Shown here: in pieces, positions 23,901 to 35,836 of the stretch
How the letters are laid out: each line of letters begins with the position of its first letter
Numbering within the stretch: the first letter of the stretch is position 1
Origin: Chondrilla cf. caribensis
Taxonomy: Eukaryota; Porifera; Demospongiae; Chondrillida; Chondrillidae
Reading direction: 5' to 3'
Assembly: GCA_964020155.1 (NCBI GenBank)
Contig: OZ026548.1
Coordinates: 3,411,397-3,475,396, forward strand
Length of the DNA: 64,000 nt
Position numbers and translations under genes: made by a program
The notes under the pieces: model-generated
Databases searched by the model: none
What the model saw: only the letters and a program-made list of their open reading frames with translations
Told to the model about the DNA's origin: nothing

Positions 23901-25653
23901 CATCAATTGGACAGCCTTCATCCAGTAAAACTGACATTACCTTCTTGTGACCACTCAATGCAGCCTGATGTAGTGGAGTTCCATAAGTACCAGCAATCTT
24001 TGTCATTGATACCTTTCCACCCAATCTCAGCAATTCATGCACTGCTTCCAGTTTGCCAGTAGCAGCTGCTGAGTGGAGGGGAGTGTTGCCATTAGCATCT
24101 TCTCTATTGACATCCAAATCACATTCTACCAACCAACCTACTAGTTCAACATGACCACCTTGGGCAGCGGAATGAAGGACACTTAGACCACTACTGCTCA
24201 CTACATCAATTGGACAACCTTCATCCAGTAAAACTGACATTACCTTCTTGTGACCACCCAATGCAGCCTGATGTAGTGGAGTCCCGTAAGTACCAGGAAC
24301 CTTTCTCATTGATGCCTTTCCACCCAATCTCAGCAATTCATGCACTGCTTCCAGTTCACCATTATACGCTGCTGAGTGGAGGGGAGTATAGCCATCATTA
24401 GATTGTACATTAGCAGAAACTCCTCTGGTAATCAGTTCTCTCATGACTTCAACATGTCCTCCTTCTGCTGCTCTATGGAGAGCAGTATATCCATGACCGT
24501 CTACTACATCCACTGGACATCCATGTTCTAATATTGCAAACACTCCCTGCATATCATCAAGGTAGGATGATTGGAACAGAAAATCACGGACAGTCTCATC
24601 ATCTAGTGCTGCTATAAACTCTAGCCTTATTCCCTTTTCATCTGAAACCTCTTCTCTCTGCTCACACTCAACATCCTCCACTCCACCATACTTCAACAGT
24701 TCTTCCTGCGTTGAATAGTTCTCACACATCACTGCCCTTTTCAATGGGGTATTACCTTCATAATCTAAATAGTTAACATTGCTACCTAGATCAACCAGGA
24801 CACCTATAGGAGCTGCTCCTCCACTTGTTGCAGCATGATGTAAGGGAGTGCGGCCATGTCTGTCCACTGGATCAATACAGCAACCTCTCTCATGGAGAAG
24901 TTTTATCACTTCAACCTGTCCATGTGATGCAGCATGATGGAGAATGGAACAACCCTCTTCATCAGTCATGTCGGGTGATAATCCTAAATCGAGGTAATTC
25001 TTTACCAATACAATGTTCCCAGATTGGGCAGCCTCAAATACACCACCGTCATCATCTACACTATATTCTTCATTGTCCTTCAGTTCTTGCTTTACTTCTT
25101 CCATTCCAGAGTCTTGTGGTGGACAGTCACCCTCTGAGATACCATTTCCATCTTGTTGTAGTTCTTCAACATGCACTATTCCTTCATGTACACCTTCTGT
25201 AGCGAACTGTACACTACTCACAATACAGTGGGATTCTACTTCCTGTTCACCACTCACAGTACAGTAAGACACTACTTCCTGTTCACCAATCACAGTACAT
25301 TGGGATTCTACTTCCTGTTTATCACGGACAGTAACATGGTATTCTATTTCCTGTTCTCCAATCACAGTAGAGTGAGATTCTACTTCCTGTTCACCACTCA
25401 CAGTACTGTGGGATTCTACTTCCTGTTCACCACTCACAGTACTGCTGGATACTACTTCCTGTTCACCCCCATATTTTAAAGTCACAGCATCTGCTATGGC
25501 TTCATCACTTTGTTGTCCACTAAACTCTACACCTTCTTTGACCTCATGACGTACACGTATTTCAGAATCTTGTATATTTTGTGCTATCAGTGTATCTGTA
25601 CTGTCATCCTCACTATCAATGCGACCTTTCTTTTGATATTTCGACTCAGCCAT
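20949..25653 (-). CDS. Ankyrin-repeat, death-domain protein, block A copy
   Basis: The main exon, 25653-22363, encodes 1097 residues from ATG at 25653. Order: a short basic start, seven copies of a 12-residue GEQEVESHSTVS-type repeat (about 65-150), an acidic linker, at least 12 ankyrin repeats (about 205-760), a helical region, and a death domain over the last 75 residues (VGNLLEVDEGELDRLGEEVP onward). A phase-0 splice leads to 22270-22108, a Ser/Pro/Val linker. A later exon, 21248-20949, encodes a CARD-like helical fold (FMNKFSERFLHDVDSHAIVS start). A membrane-helix exon lies between them around 21860-21600; in this copy it has gained five bases and a stop compared with block B. The layout suggests an intracellular signalling adaptor of apoptosis or innate immunity (inference). 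Exons beyond 20949 are uncertain. Confidence 0.7.
23700..24320 (-). repeat. Internal tandem duplication of three ankyrin repeats
   Basis: A unit of about 309 bases occurs twice in a row, coding TYGTPLHQAALGGHKKVMSV and the next two repeats, with very few differences. It is far more alike than ordinary neighbouring ankyrin repeats, so it is a recent in-frame duplication. Confidence 0.8.
25205..25480 (-). repeat. 36-bp coding repeat near the ankyrin gene start
   Basis: About seven units of 36 bases, each containing CTACTTCCTGTTCACCA on the plus strand and coding a 12-residue acidic repeat on the minus strand. Units differ at several codons. Confidence 0.85.
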
Positions 25654-25766
25654 TTTGTTACACTGTGTGTTGATTTCACACAATCTTGTCAAGGCTACAT
25701 GAATGATTAAAGCAGACAATTATGCAAGTCTCGTAAACTGAAGTTTAATGGTTTGTCCAAAATACG

Positions 25767-25919
25767 TGGAACCTCCATAATCCAACACCTTTATAATCCA
25801 AAATTGAGATACATCCATTATTATAGATTATACTATAAAAGCTCCATAATCTGACAACCTTTGAAATCCAACATGTCATTCTTTGCCCATTTAGTTCCAG
25901 ATTATCAAGGTTCTACTGT
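25767..25919. mobile_element. Tigger/pogo-type MITE, decayed
   Basis: Starts GGAACCTCCATAATCCAAC and ends CAAGGTTCTACTG, an inverted pair typical of pogo MITEs. Just upstream of the ankyrin-death gene. Confidence 0.5.
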
Positions 25920-26034
25920 GTGTAGCAATCAATACAATAAATGGTTGGGTTAGATTATGAGCTACGATTTGCTTGATCCCTTTCTTACAGTAAACATTCA
26001 ATTTATTAGTTATTAATATGTGCATAAGTTATAG

Positions 26035-26121
26035 TTACTACCCGACTTCTATTACGTAACGAATTTATTGTCTGAGGGGCGAGTACAATAAATTCATTAC
26101 GTAATAGAAGTCGGGTAGTAA
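26035..26121. repeat. 87-bp hairpin with perfect 36-base arms
   Basis: Arms TTACTACCCGACTTCTATTA and so on, with the exact complement to the right and a 15-base loop. Looks like a MITE or one end of a larger element; no other copy seen here. Confidence 0.8.
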
Positions 26122-26263
26122 CTCGCTTATCGTTGCAGGTGATTGGGGAGTACGATCGTTTGAATTTAAAACAGCACGGATATGCAGGAGAATAGCTTCT
26201 GCTTTCATTCAAATACGTCGTAAGCGTCCTTAGATAAATTTTAGTGTTTTATCGTGTGGTAAA

Positions 26264-26501
26264 TATGGCTAAACGTCCACAACCCCCTTCTCTAAAACCA
26301 TCGACTAGTAAGGCGAAATTTCCACCTCACGCTAGAAGATGTTTCAATTTCAATGTCCTTGACAAAGATTTCGAAGAGTTCACTAAAGGATATGTTCCTA
26401 TAGACGACTTTAGTGATATTGTTCTAAATCTATTTTTAGTAACAAAATCTAGCTTTAGAGTTATTCATTGTAGTTTGCATAACGTAATTGATATAAATTG
26501 A
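26264..26501 (+). CDS. Possible 5' exon, unrecognised
   Basis: ATG at 26264 opens MAKRPQPPSLKPSTSKAKFP, a basic proline-rich start, then VLDKDFEEFTKGYVPIDDF. The composition is protein-like for about 60 codons and then degrades. It could be the first exon of a transposon or host gene whose remainder is not visible. Confidence 0.25.
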
Positions 26502-26683
26502 TTACCATTCCTTAAAAGTGCATTGTTATTATAAACTAGGCGCTTAGCCAACTTACTACCCGGGCAGTAAACGATTTACAGCCTGGGCGGTGCCTTTGAT
26601 GTATGACGTCATCGGGTGATAAAATATTATTATTAAGCCAGGCCTGTATTTACCTTTCAAAATTCATTCACATAGTAATTATA

Positions 26684-26848
26684 TTGTTAATCTGCTGCAA
26701 TTCATTTTTGAAATAATTGGCAGAATAATTTAATTGTTTGGCACATTAACTGGCTGCATATAACTGATTTTATATCTTATTGGTACTGGGAAATGAGGTG
26801 GATAAGGTGTGGCAGATAAAGTGCTGGTGGATTAACGAGAATTCACTA
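26684..26848. mobile_element. Tigger/pogo-type MITE, related to 45179-45364
   Basis: Ends GGATTAACGAGAATTCACTA before TA; the left part (TTAATCTGCTGCAATTC) is decayed. Interior TATTGGTACTGGGAA matches the block B copy. Confidence 0.65.
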
Positions 26849-27364
26849 TAATATTATTATATTTGATATTAAGCTGAATTTTTTAATTTTATACATCAAC
26901 GGCTCCTCCCACCAAAGTCCAGACATGCACTGCTCTCAGTTCAACACTTCAGGTCCTCTTCCAACACCAGATGCCTTCTGTACACCATTCTGCAGTTGTC
27001 TTTCTCATTTCTCTCATCAATAGGAAACAAGTCCCCTTTGGCCAAACATTCACTTGACGAATTAATAATGGAGACTACGATCAATTCTTGAATTTCAACA
27101 ATATTATTACAATGTCATATATATTATTATGTAATCCATGCATATTCCCCTCGAACGAGTATACATACGAATATCATGCACGTGTGAATGAACTGGGAAT
27201 TTTTCAAATATTTTATATAATATACTTGCATCTTACAAGCACTGCAAAGTAGACATGGACAGAACATAAACACATATCATTACAAGGCCATAGGAAGCAT
27301 TGAAAAGTGGTAAGGTTGTAAAAAATAATTTTTCACTCACAATAGCTCATACTAACATACTAGT

Positions 27365-28659
27365 CTATAGATGGTATGCACGAAGCGGGGGCGCAGCTCG
27401 GCGGCCATATTGGGTGGCAAAAAGACACGTTACGTATAGGGATCAATACAAAATCTGTCTAGTTATAAGAGTTCTAGACACTTCATCGTCGGACGAAACC
27501 TCAAATTTCTTAGAGAAGTGAGCTAATAAGGTACAATCAGAATCCTCTTCTTAACGAATACTTCCCAATGATCACATTTTGACCTATAACGTCATCCGTT
27601 ATTGTATATCGTCTTTAAGATCGTAAAGCGTACTATGTTCTAGCTTTGAATTCGTGATTCGCCTAAATGTTGCTCCTATATCTTGGCTGCAGTAAATGCT
27701 CGTTTAAGGGCTCAAATGTCAGTCTTAAATCGTTTTTCTGCCGATCGAGAAAGAAGAACATTGGAGTTCATAACCCCATTCTTGCTGTAACTCTTTTAAG
27801 AGACAATAATGCACTTGTTGCGTTTACTGGCACAGTTTTACCAATATTTAATCTTCTGATGACTATATTCATGTAACTTCACCTACTGCTTTGAGGATGT
27901 AAAATCAATAACAGATAAATTCATAATTATTGTACATAACGAACCTTTGCATTGATGCGTTGAAAGCCATGTATGCAAAATGTTAGGTTACAGGGTAGAG
28001 ATGTAGCAGACATGCTGCTCTTCAACCAGTGTTGTAGTCCACTGCAAACAGTACCACACTCTCCAAGTCCTTCCATGTAAGTATAATGGGCACAATCAAT
28101 AATTGTTTCATTAGTGTCTACTGCAACTCTAGGTGTAAGGGACTTGGTGATGGTTTCTGTCAGTTTTTTACGTTAACTATTAACAGACAGATATCCTTGA
28201 CACGGCCCATGTTAATTTGATATTGCTAACCTATCCAGAAACCTAGCTATAGGCAACTGAACTTTTATAAACCTTCAAAGTACACTTAATATACACACTA
28301 GGAGTGTGTATGAAATAGCTGAGGATGTCAGGGTATTTAAGATTCGGCCAATCGAAATTATTTAGAAGAGTTTCATTAGAAACGTCGCAGGGTAATTACT
28401 TATCTAGATCGATTCTATCGATTGTCTCCTTATAGGGCCTCTGGGCTGCTTCCGAAATGGACTCAGAATACTTCGAAAGGCTCTCTTTGTTCACTCTACC
28501 AATCTTTTACGAATACATGCTGTTTAAGCGGCGAAATCAGCAAATCTTGGGGCTGAAGTAATACCTTGCGCGTACTTTAGATACGCTTTTTGCCACCCAA
28601 TATGGCTGCCAATCAAGTTTTAACACATACGCCCCCGCGTCGTGCATACCATCTATAGA
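27365..28659. mobile_element. 1.3-kb element with inverted ends, content unrecognised
   Basis: Left end CTATAGATGGTATGCACGAA and right-end complement, with a second matching part (GCCATATTGGGTGGCAAAAA) further in. The arms differ by a short insertion. Internal frames are short and I recognise none. Confidence 0.6.
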
Positions 28660-28699
28660 TACCCTTTTACTGTATAATAATTGAGTGATGACATTCTTC

Positions 28700-29190
28700 T
28701 TGCTAAACATGTGTTTTGGGGATTGAAAAGAGAGAGGCTGATGAGATTTCTCACCAATGGACGGCATCTTTAATTTGTCCTGCATATAGGCTTTGATAGT
28801 GCCATGCAATTGACAAATTCTATGACATAGAGTGACGTCTATATACTATGCAAATATGCTAATAAAATGACTACATATTAAATGACAGTAAATTAAATAG
28901 ATACTGTTTGGCTAGGACATATTACGGTTGAGTGGAGGCTGGAAAAACCATGGTTTGTTTCTAGGAATTTCCATTGAACTTTATTCATAAAATCCAATAA
29001 GTGTTCGTTCGGCAAGGAAAAAGTGAAAATGCCATTTGCGAAGCTGAAACTGCCTGGAGAACAGACCGAACTAACCGAAAAACGAAGAAGTAATGTTCGA
29101 ACAATAAAGTGTGTGCATTTACTGGCGAAACAAATTGGGAATTTTGATGCGCGTGCACAACCTGTGAAGTTCTTCAATAGCATTTAGGGC
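28700..29190. other. Short unassigned frames
   Basis: A 52-codon plus-strand frame at 29029-29187 starts MPFAKLKLPGEQTELTEKRR and could be an exon. On the minus strand at 28809-28680 a frame starts MHGTIKAYMQDKLKMPSIGE. Neither has a recognised family or clear splice partners. Confidence 0.2.
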
Positions 29191-29876
29191 AAATTTGTTC
29201 ATTTACTGTGAAAAGTTCCTCCCTGCTTGAAAATCTTGCCACATATGCTCGTCGTTTTGATAGCGAATTAGGTGTCCTTCACTAGTCCTTCACCTCGTTG
29301 ATTGACATTGCGTCGGGCGGATTGTGCAATACATGTATCACATGACCAGCTCCCAAGATGGTGCTTCCCGTCAATAACGTTCGCTATCATTCTCCCCGAA
29401 CAGCTTATAAATCGATTCTTTCCTTCTATGCTTTATTTATAGTTCTGAATCAGATTCATACAGGTGATTTGCACACATCACAATTGGTGAAAGCCAATAT
29501 TGTAAGTTTTTTCAGGAGTTTGGCCTGAAAAGTGGTCTGGCAAATGCCGGACTTGCCGGACCACTTGCGCCGGCCTTGTGACATATGAAATATGGTGTAA
29601 TCTAAAGATGGCAGAAGTGGGAATTTGAAAAAGTGGTAAGGTCAAAACCTTACCAGCCACACTGCTTCCTACAGCCTTGCATTGATTGCATTGCATGATT
29701 ATGAGATACAAATAGGGATGGGATAGAACACATGATAAAATCATTACCATCCATCAACCTCTGTACATGGTACCTACCTACATAAACTTAACCCCTGTCT
29801 GCACATGTATAGTATACAGACATTGATATGATACATTTGATTCACTGTACATACAGTACAACTTGCCTAGGAGTAA

Positions 29877-30776
29877 CCCAGCATGCACTGTAAGAACACT
29901 GGTGGAAATATTCCACCATTGCTGGTGGACTAGATGAATTGCATGTACCATCACATGCTCAAAATTGTCATGGTTGCTATTGGTGACAAACAAAATCAAT
30001 ACAACTAAGTGTAGCGTAGCAACAGTGTAAATAGTTTTTGTGTGTGTGTGGGGGGGGGGGTTGGTTGTTTGGTCTACATATGTACATGTACATATGCAAA
30101 CAAACGTACATGACCAAACCCACAAAATATGTGCACTATCTACCACAACATACATCTGTCTACCATATTATTATATACACAGGTTAGCGAACAATGTTTG
30201 CATACTCCTCAGATCACACCACCTGTTGCCCATCACAGTGTGTGACTGAGTGATCAACAAACAATATCCACTGCATACTAACATGCATAGTCAACTATTC
30301 TACACACCTCTGTACCAGAACACTATGTCGGATGGAGGGAATCCAACAAACTGGATACAGGAACTATTCTCACCTCACAACAACAACTGAATGTCAACTC
30401 AGTGCTGAGAACACTTGAACCAAAGGTGCCGTCCACAGTCCACACAGAGACAGGATGAGGGACTTTGATGGGACTTAACATCAACCAGTGAAGAGCAGGC
30501 TGTACAGGTGAAAGGGATGTGCATGTACTAATATACAATACTACTAGCTGTGAACAAAGATGAAAACTACAGCTAGAAGCATGATTGTGATGTCATAAAT
30601 AATTCTGACATCATTTCAGATGTTAGGAAATAATATATTATGACTGTCCATGTCAATGTCTCTAATGTAAACTAGGAATAGACAACTCAAAACAAAAGTA
30701 ATCAGAAAATCAGTTCCATGGGGTAATTGAAAGCATTTGCCACTATCATTTAAAGCGACTGATTATCATTCTTCTG

Positions 30777-30845
<69 letters not shown>

Positions 30846-31030
30846 CACACACACACACACACACACACACAGGTCATGTCTGCATTAACAACTGATAATG
30901 TACTTACATGTCACAGTTATTATTGGCTATGTATATTAAATACAATTATTGAATCCTAGAATGATCCACAGTTGAAGGGAGTCCACACATCACAGCAGAG
31001 GAGGCTGGCAGGACAGACCACCTGTAGAAA
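29877..31030 (-). CDS. Unrecognised minus-strand gene, three candidate exons
   Basis: About 31023-30962 reads VVCPASLLCCDVWTPFNCGS after a CTACAG acceptor. About 30510-30375 reads PALHWLMLSPIKVPHPVSVW and ends at a GTGAGA donor. About 30005-29877 reads NFEHVMVHAIHLVHQQWWNI and ends GLLLGK. All three look protein-like, but I could not confirm joining phases and do not recognise the product. Confidence 0.3.
30779..30870. repeat. (CA)n microsatellite, the longest in the window
   Basis: About 46 dinucleotide units with one ATGT interruption at 30841-30844. Confidence 0.95.
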
Positions 31031-31544
31031 TCTCACACTCAGTTACGTCTACTAGTACGATGATAGGCGGAGTTTTGTGGATAGTTCGGTAAGACCGTTC
31101 AATCTTCTCTTCTTTCCCTATTAGCTATACTGACAATGGCAGTATTCCCTTACAAAGCGGTCGTCTGGAGATCACCTACGTATAGATACAAAACTCAGCT
31201 ATGGTATAACGTACACACGTAGTGGTCAACTCAGATAGAGTGGGAAGATTGGAATTGGTTAGACTAAATCTAACAAATAACGTGATCTAAAGTTATAGAG
31301 GTGTCTCTAACAATTATTATTCATACTTAAAACACACCACATGTACATGCAATCTCGTTTTGAGCGGTACACACTTGGACTCTACGTTGAATACTACGTA
31401 AAATTGATAGTTTAACGGTCACCAACTGTAATACCTCAAGGAGGAAAGAACTGGATAAAGACGACAAATCACACCGTCTTCCTGAAAGTACGCTGTACTT
31501 ATCTGTGGCTTTGGGCGTGGTTTATCCAGACGCTCTCCGCGCGT

Positions 31545-31615
31545 GTATACACGGCTGTTCGATCATAAACGCTAGTAGCTATTATTGTCACATGCAACCA
31601 AGCTACAGAATCAAA
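31545..31615. repeat. Third copy of the sequence just upstream of the CABIN1 starts
   Basis: ATAAACGCTAGTAGCTATTA matches the sequences at about 17575-17640 and 47705-47770 upstream of the two CABIN1 start codons, in the same orientation, with a few changes. No CABIN1 exon follows here. Confidence 0.6.
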
Positions 31616-31799
31616 ACTGGGGTGTATAGTGCATGAACCATAGATGTTCGGTGTTATAGGGTCGAGCATAGCATTATTATGTTCTGGCTGCCCTAAATTT
31701 AATCCATACACTCGGTACAGGTGTTTGGAATGATGTGATTAGAAAATGTTGTTATATTACAACAACCTATAGCTAGCATGAAGCAATTTGAATAGTCCA

Positions 31800-32580
31800 T
31801 AGATATCAATGTGCACAGCGAAAATGGATAACGAATACGGTACAATACGGATCCCGTGACACAATCAGAATACGGGTTATGCGCCGCTTCCCGTATTGCT
31901 CGGGAAGTAACGGGTTCGGTGATATCGTAGCTAACGGGTTGTTTTCATTATTATGTCATAGTTGAGGCGTTTTATCTATTATTGTCAAGACAGAAGGATG
32001 AAATCATGCTGATCTGTGGCTGTTTTTGGCGGGATTCGAAGAATAGGCAGCCTCGGAGAAGAACGCACGCTCCTCAAGAAAGGCTAGTTCCGCTCTCAGC
32101 ATCCAAAATCAACCTTGTCTAAGTGCGCCTCCGACTCCAGTACTATCCTTCGACTAGGATCAGAGTTCTTTAGCCCAATGGTAAGCTCCATCAGGAAATC
32201 TATAGATTTTCCTAATTGCGGGGACCAAAAGCAGGTTTAGATGATTTTAAGAAGGGAAATTTGAGTCTAGAAGAACACCCGCTGGTAATAAGCCGTAAAT
32301 TACTTGCTCTAAAAAGGAATTAAATATCCCGTGAACATTGTCATTCCACGAATTAGATTTCCACCACATGTAAGTTGTTTTACCCATTGTTGCAATTATA
32401 ATAACTGGTGTATACTGTATTGTTCATACATTTAGGCGTCAATTAAAGCCTTACAAATTCCTGAACTGCTGAACATTGTTTGAAGCTTCCTTGCGGTAAG
32501 GTTTTTTCATCAAATATCCGCCTTTTACTATGCGTGTGTTATAGACATTTACTTCTTTATCCCAAATTCAAATAAAGACT
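31800..32580. other. Region with CGGGTT phrases and possible exon
   Basis: Repeated ACGGGTT/CCCGTA phrases at 31830-31945, echoed by 34740-34940, may be ends of an element enclosing the 128-bp repeat. A plus-strand frame at about 32239-32325 reads DDFKKGNLSLEEHPLVISRK after a TTTAG acceptor and ends in a stop. Confidence 0.3.
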
Positions 32581-32589
32581 TTACAAAAG

Positions 32590-32718
32590 GTAAAAGGAGG
32601 AGTCAGATTTGAAACCACAGCGTGGAACAGTGCCTAATGAGCGTCTATGGTCTGATGTAGTGCTCAGATGTGAGTTTATACACCCTTTATGTAACTAGGT
32701 AATGCTGAGTTAATAGTC

Positions 32719-32763
<45 letters not shown>

Positions 32764-34528
32764 TTTGGCAGGGAGCTAACATAGTGTACTTGTTTGTTAT
32801 ATGACGTAGTTTAAAGTGTATGCTGTCTGCTCTTTATGTATTGTCAAGATGTGTCATCTTTCGGCAATGCACCTGTCAAGATGTGTCATCTTTCGGCAGG
32901 GAGCTAACACAGTGTACCTGTTTGTTGTGTAACGTGATTTGAAGTGTACACTTTCTGCTCTTTATGTATTGTCAAGATGTGTCATCTTTCGGCAATGCAT
33001 CTGTCAAGATGTGTCATCTTTCGGCAGGGAGCTAACATAGTGTACCTGTTTGTTGTGTGACGTGGTTTGAAGTGTACACTTTCTGCTCTTTATGTATTGT
33101 CAAGATGTGTCATCTTTCGGCAATGCACCTGTCAAGATGTGTCATCTTTCGGCAGGGAGCTAACATAGTGTACCTGTTTGTTGTGTAACGTGGTTTGAAG
33201 TGTACACTTTCTGCTCTTTATGTATTGTCAAGATGTGTCATCTTTCGGCAATGCACCTGTCAAGATGTGTCATCTTTCAGCAGGGAGCTAACACAGTGTA
33301 CCTGTTTGTTGTGTAACGTGGTTTGAAGTGTACACTTTCTGCTCTTTATGTATTGTCAAGATGTGTCATCTTTCGGCAATGCATCTGTCAAGATGTGTCA
33401 TCTTTCGGCAGGGAGCTAACATAGTGTACCTGTTTGTTGTGTAACGTGGTTTGAAGTGTACACTTTCTGCTCTTTATGTATTGTCAAGATGTGTCATCTT
33501 TCGGCAATGCACCTGTCAAGATGTGTCATCTTTCGGCAGGGAGCTAACACAGTGTACCTGTTTGTTGTGTAACGTGGTTTGAAGTGTACACTTTCTGCTC
33601 TTTATGTATTGTCAAGATGTGTCATCTTTCGGCAATGCACCTGTCAAGATGTGTCATCTTTCGGCAGGGAGCTAACACAGTGTACCTGTTTGTTGTGTAA
33701 CGTGGTTTGAAGTGTACACTTTCTGCTCTTTATGTATTGTAAAGATGTGTCATCTTTCAGCAATGCACCTGTCAAGATGTGTCTTCTTTTGGCAGGGAGC
33801 TAACATAGTGTACCTGTTTGTTGTGTGACGTGGTTTGAAGTGTACACTGTCTGCTCTTTATGTATTGTCAAGATGTGTCATCTTTCGGCAATACACCTGT
33901 CAAGATGTGTCATCTTTCGGCAGGGAGCTAACATAGTGTACCTGCTTGTTGTGTGACGTGGTTTGAAGTGTGCACTGTCTGCTCTTTATGTATTGTCAAG
34001 ATGTGTCATCTTTCGGCAATACACCTGTCAAGATGTGTCATCTTTCGGCAGGGAGCTAACATAGTGTACCTGTTTGTTGTGTGACGTGGTTTGAAGTGTA
34101 CACTGTCTGCTCTTTATGTATTGTCAAGATGTGTCATCTTTCGGCAATACACCTGTCAAGATGTGTCATCTTTCGGCAGGGAGCTAACGTACTGTACTTG
34201 TTTGTTGTGTGATGTAGTTAGAAGTGTACACTGTCTGCTCTTTATGTATTGTCAAGATGTGTCATCTTCCAGCGGGGAGCTAATGTGTACCAGAGTGTGC
34301 TATCCTAGTGTAACATGTTTGTTGTGTGACAAGTTTGTGCACAAGTAAATTATAAATGGATCCAAATTAACTATAACTAGCTGTCTTAGTGCTTGAACTG
34401 TAACAGCTAAACTTGTTCTTTATACTTTTTTAGGTGCTGAACCAACAAGGGCGCCAGCAGAACGCTTCCCACCACCACCGTTTGAAGAGTCAGCCAGAAC
34501 TAAGAATGACCGTCAAGACCGATAAGAA
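32590..34528 (+). CDS. Possible spliced gene around the 128-bp repeat, unrecognised
   Basis: About 32590-32667 reads KEESDLKPQRGTVPNERLWS and ends at a GTGAGT donor. At 34435 a TTTTTTAG acceptor opens AEPTRAPAERFPPPPFEESA and stops at about 34525. If joined, the tandem repeat is an intron. Weak support; function unknown. Confidence 0.25.
32724..32760. repeat. (GT)n microsatellite
   Basis: About 18 uninterrupted GT units just before the 128-bp tandem array. Confidence 0.9.
32770..34290. repeat. 128-bp tandem repeat, about 12 copies
   Basis: TTGTCAAGATGTGTCATC starts at 32841, 32969, 33097, 33225 and 33353, an exact 128-base period. Each unit carries a 25-base sub-repeat (TGTCAAGATGTGTCATCTTT...) twice, separated by a GCA-rich spacer. 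Copies are almost identical, with the right end more diverged. Confidence 0.95.
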
Positions 34529-35049
34529 GAATGTGAATTTATCAACTTTTAAACGCTTTTAGACACAATTACCATGTTTTAGCGTGTTTAGTATATACTT
34601 TTGATTTTAAAATACTACGTACCTGGGTCTTCTAAAGTCGCCAAATAAGCACTAGTATAAAACAATGAAAAATCGATTCAAACGCGCTGGAAGAGCATCC
34701 ATTCCACGATTCTGGTCTGTCTTTGTCATCTGTATTTACGGGCAAGGAGATAACCGTGTATATCGAACGAACGGTTTATTTTCGAGTCGATCGACGGCCA
34801 TGTTTACGGGACATACCGTGATACAATATGCCAATACGATAACACACGGGTCCGTACATACACCGTACGGGAACCCGTGTAAATCTCGTCCTATATGTAT
34901 CAACGGGAAGGGGTTCAACGTGTAAACGGGCCCGTGCACAACACACGTTTTCCCTGTGGTGAGTGTACATGTCATTAGCCTAGAAGCCCAGCAGTGGTAT
35001 TTTATTATTATAATTGTAGCAAGTAATTAAGTACATACATACACTAGAG

Positions 35050-35512
35050 GGTACAGTTCTGGTAGAGTAGAGGGTGTGATCCTAGCAGTCCTGGCAAGAG
35101 AGGGTTGACTGTGGTCTGGTAAAAGAGGATGGGGTCCTGACATAGGAGTAGGGTGAGTCTGGCAGAGAAGATGGTGCATGTCCTGGTATGTAGATGAGAG
35201 GTGTGGTTCTGGCAGATGTGCAGGTGTGATCTTGGCAAAGAAGAGGGTGTGGTCCTGGCAAAGGAGAGGTGTGGTCATGGCTAATGAGAGGGCATATTCA
35301 ACCAAAGGAGAGGGTGTGGTCCCAGCAAACGAGGAAGTTGGTCCTGGCAAAGGAAAAGATGTGGCTTTGGCAGGTGTGAAGGTATGGTCCTGGCAGATGA
35401 GAGGAGTGGTCCTGGTAGATGAGAGGAGTGGTCCTGGCAGATGAGAGGAGTGGTCTTGGTAGATGAGAGGAGTGGTCCTGGCAGATGAGAGGAGTGGTCT
35501 TGGTAGACATTG
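35050..35512. repeat. Isolated remnant of the 22-bp minisatellite
   Basis: 35385-35510 has clean GATGAGAGGAGTGGTCCTGG units; 35050-35380 has more diverged, longer units (AGAGGTGTGGTCATGGC). It lies outside both duplicated blocks and gives the same Pro/Ser/His-coding frames on the minus strand. Confidence 0.85.
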
Positions 35513-35836
35513 ATGGTTACCTACAGATGTCGATGTTTGAAATGGACAGATGCAGTATGCATCAAAAGAACATGATACTATAACTATCAATAGAGAGGGG
35601 ATTTACTAGTTACGTACATATAGTACATTTGTACACCACTGATATCATGATGAATGTAAACGCATCTCTAAATTGTCACAATTACAACAGAGCAAAATAC
35701 AGAATGCCCATTCCTACCTATGGCCAGTTGTTTGGGGATCAAATCCACAGCATTTGCATACAAGGTCAGCAGCTGTGGAACAAAGGGCATACAGGTTTTC
35801 AAAATATCATACAGCCAGTTTATAAATATGTATGTA

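Noticed and set aside
25013..25479. Plus-strand frames of 84-125 codons opposite the ankyrin gene start
   Set aside because: Mirror frames of the 36-bp coding repeat on the minus strand.
34665..34925. 86-codon plus-strand frame with opposing frames
   Set aside because: Palindromic ACGGGT/ACCCGT-rich sequence opens frames on both strands; no conserved domain.
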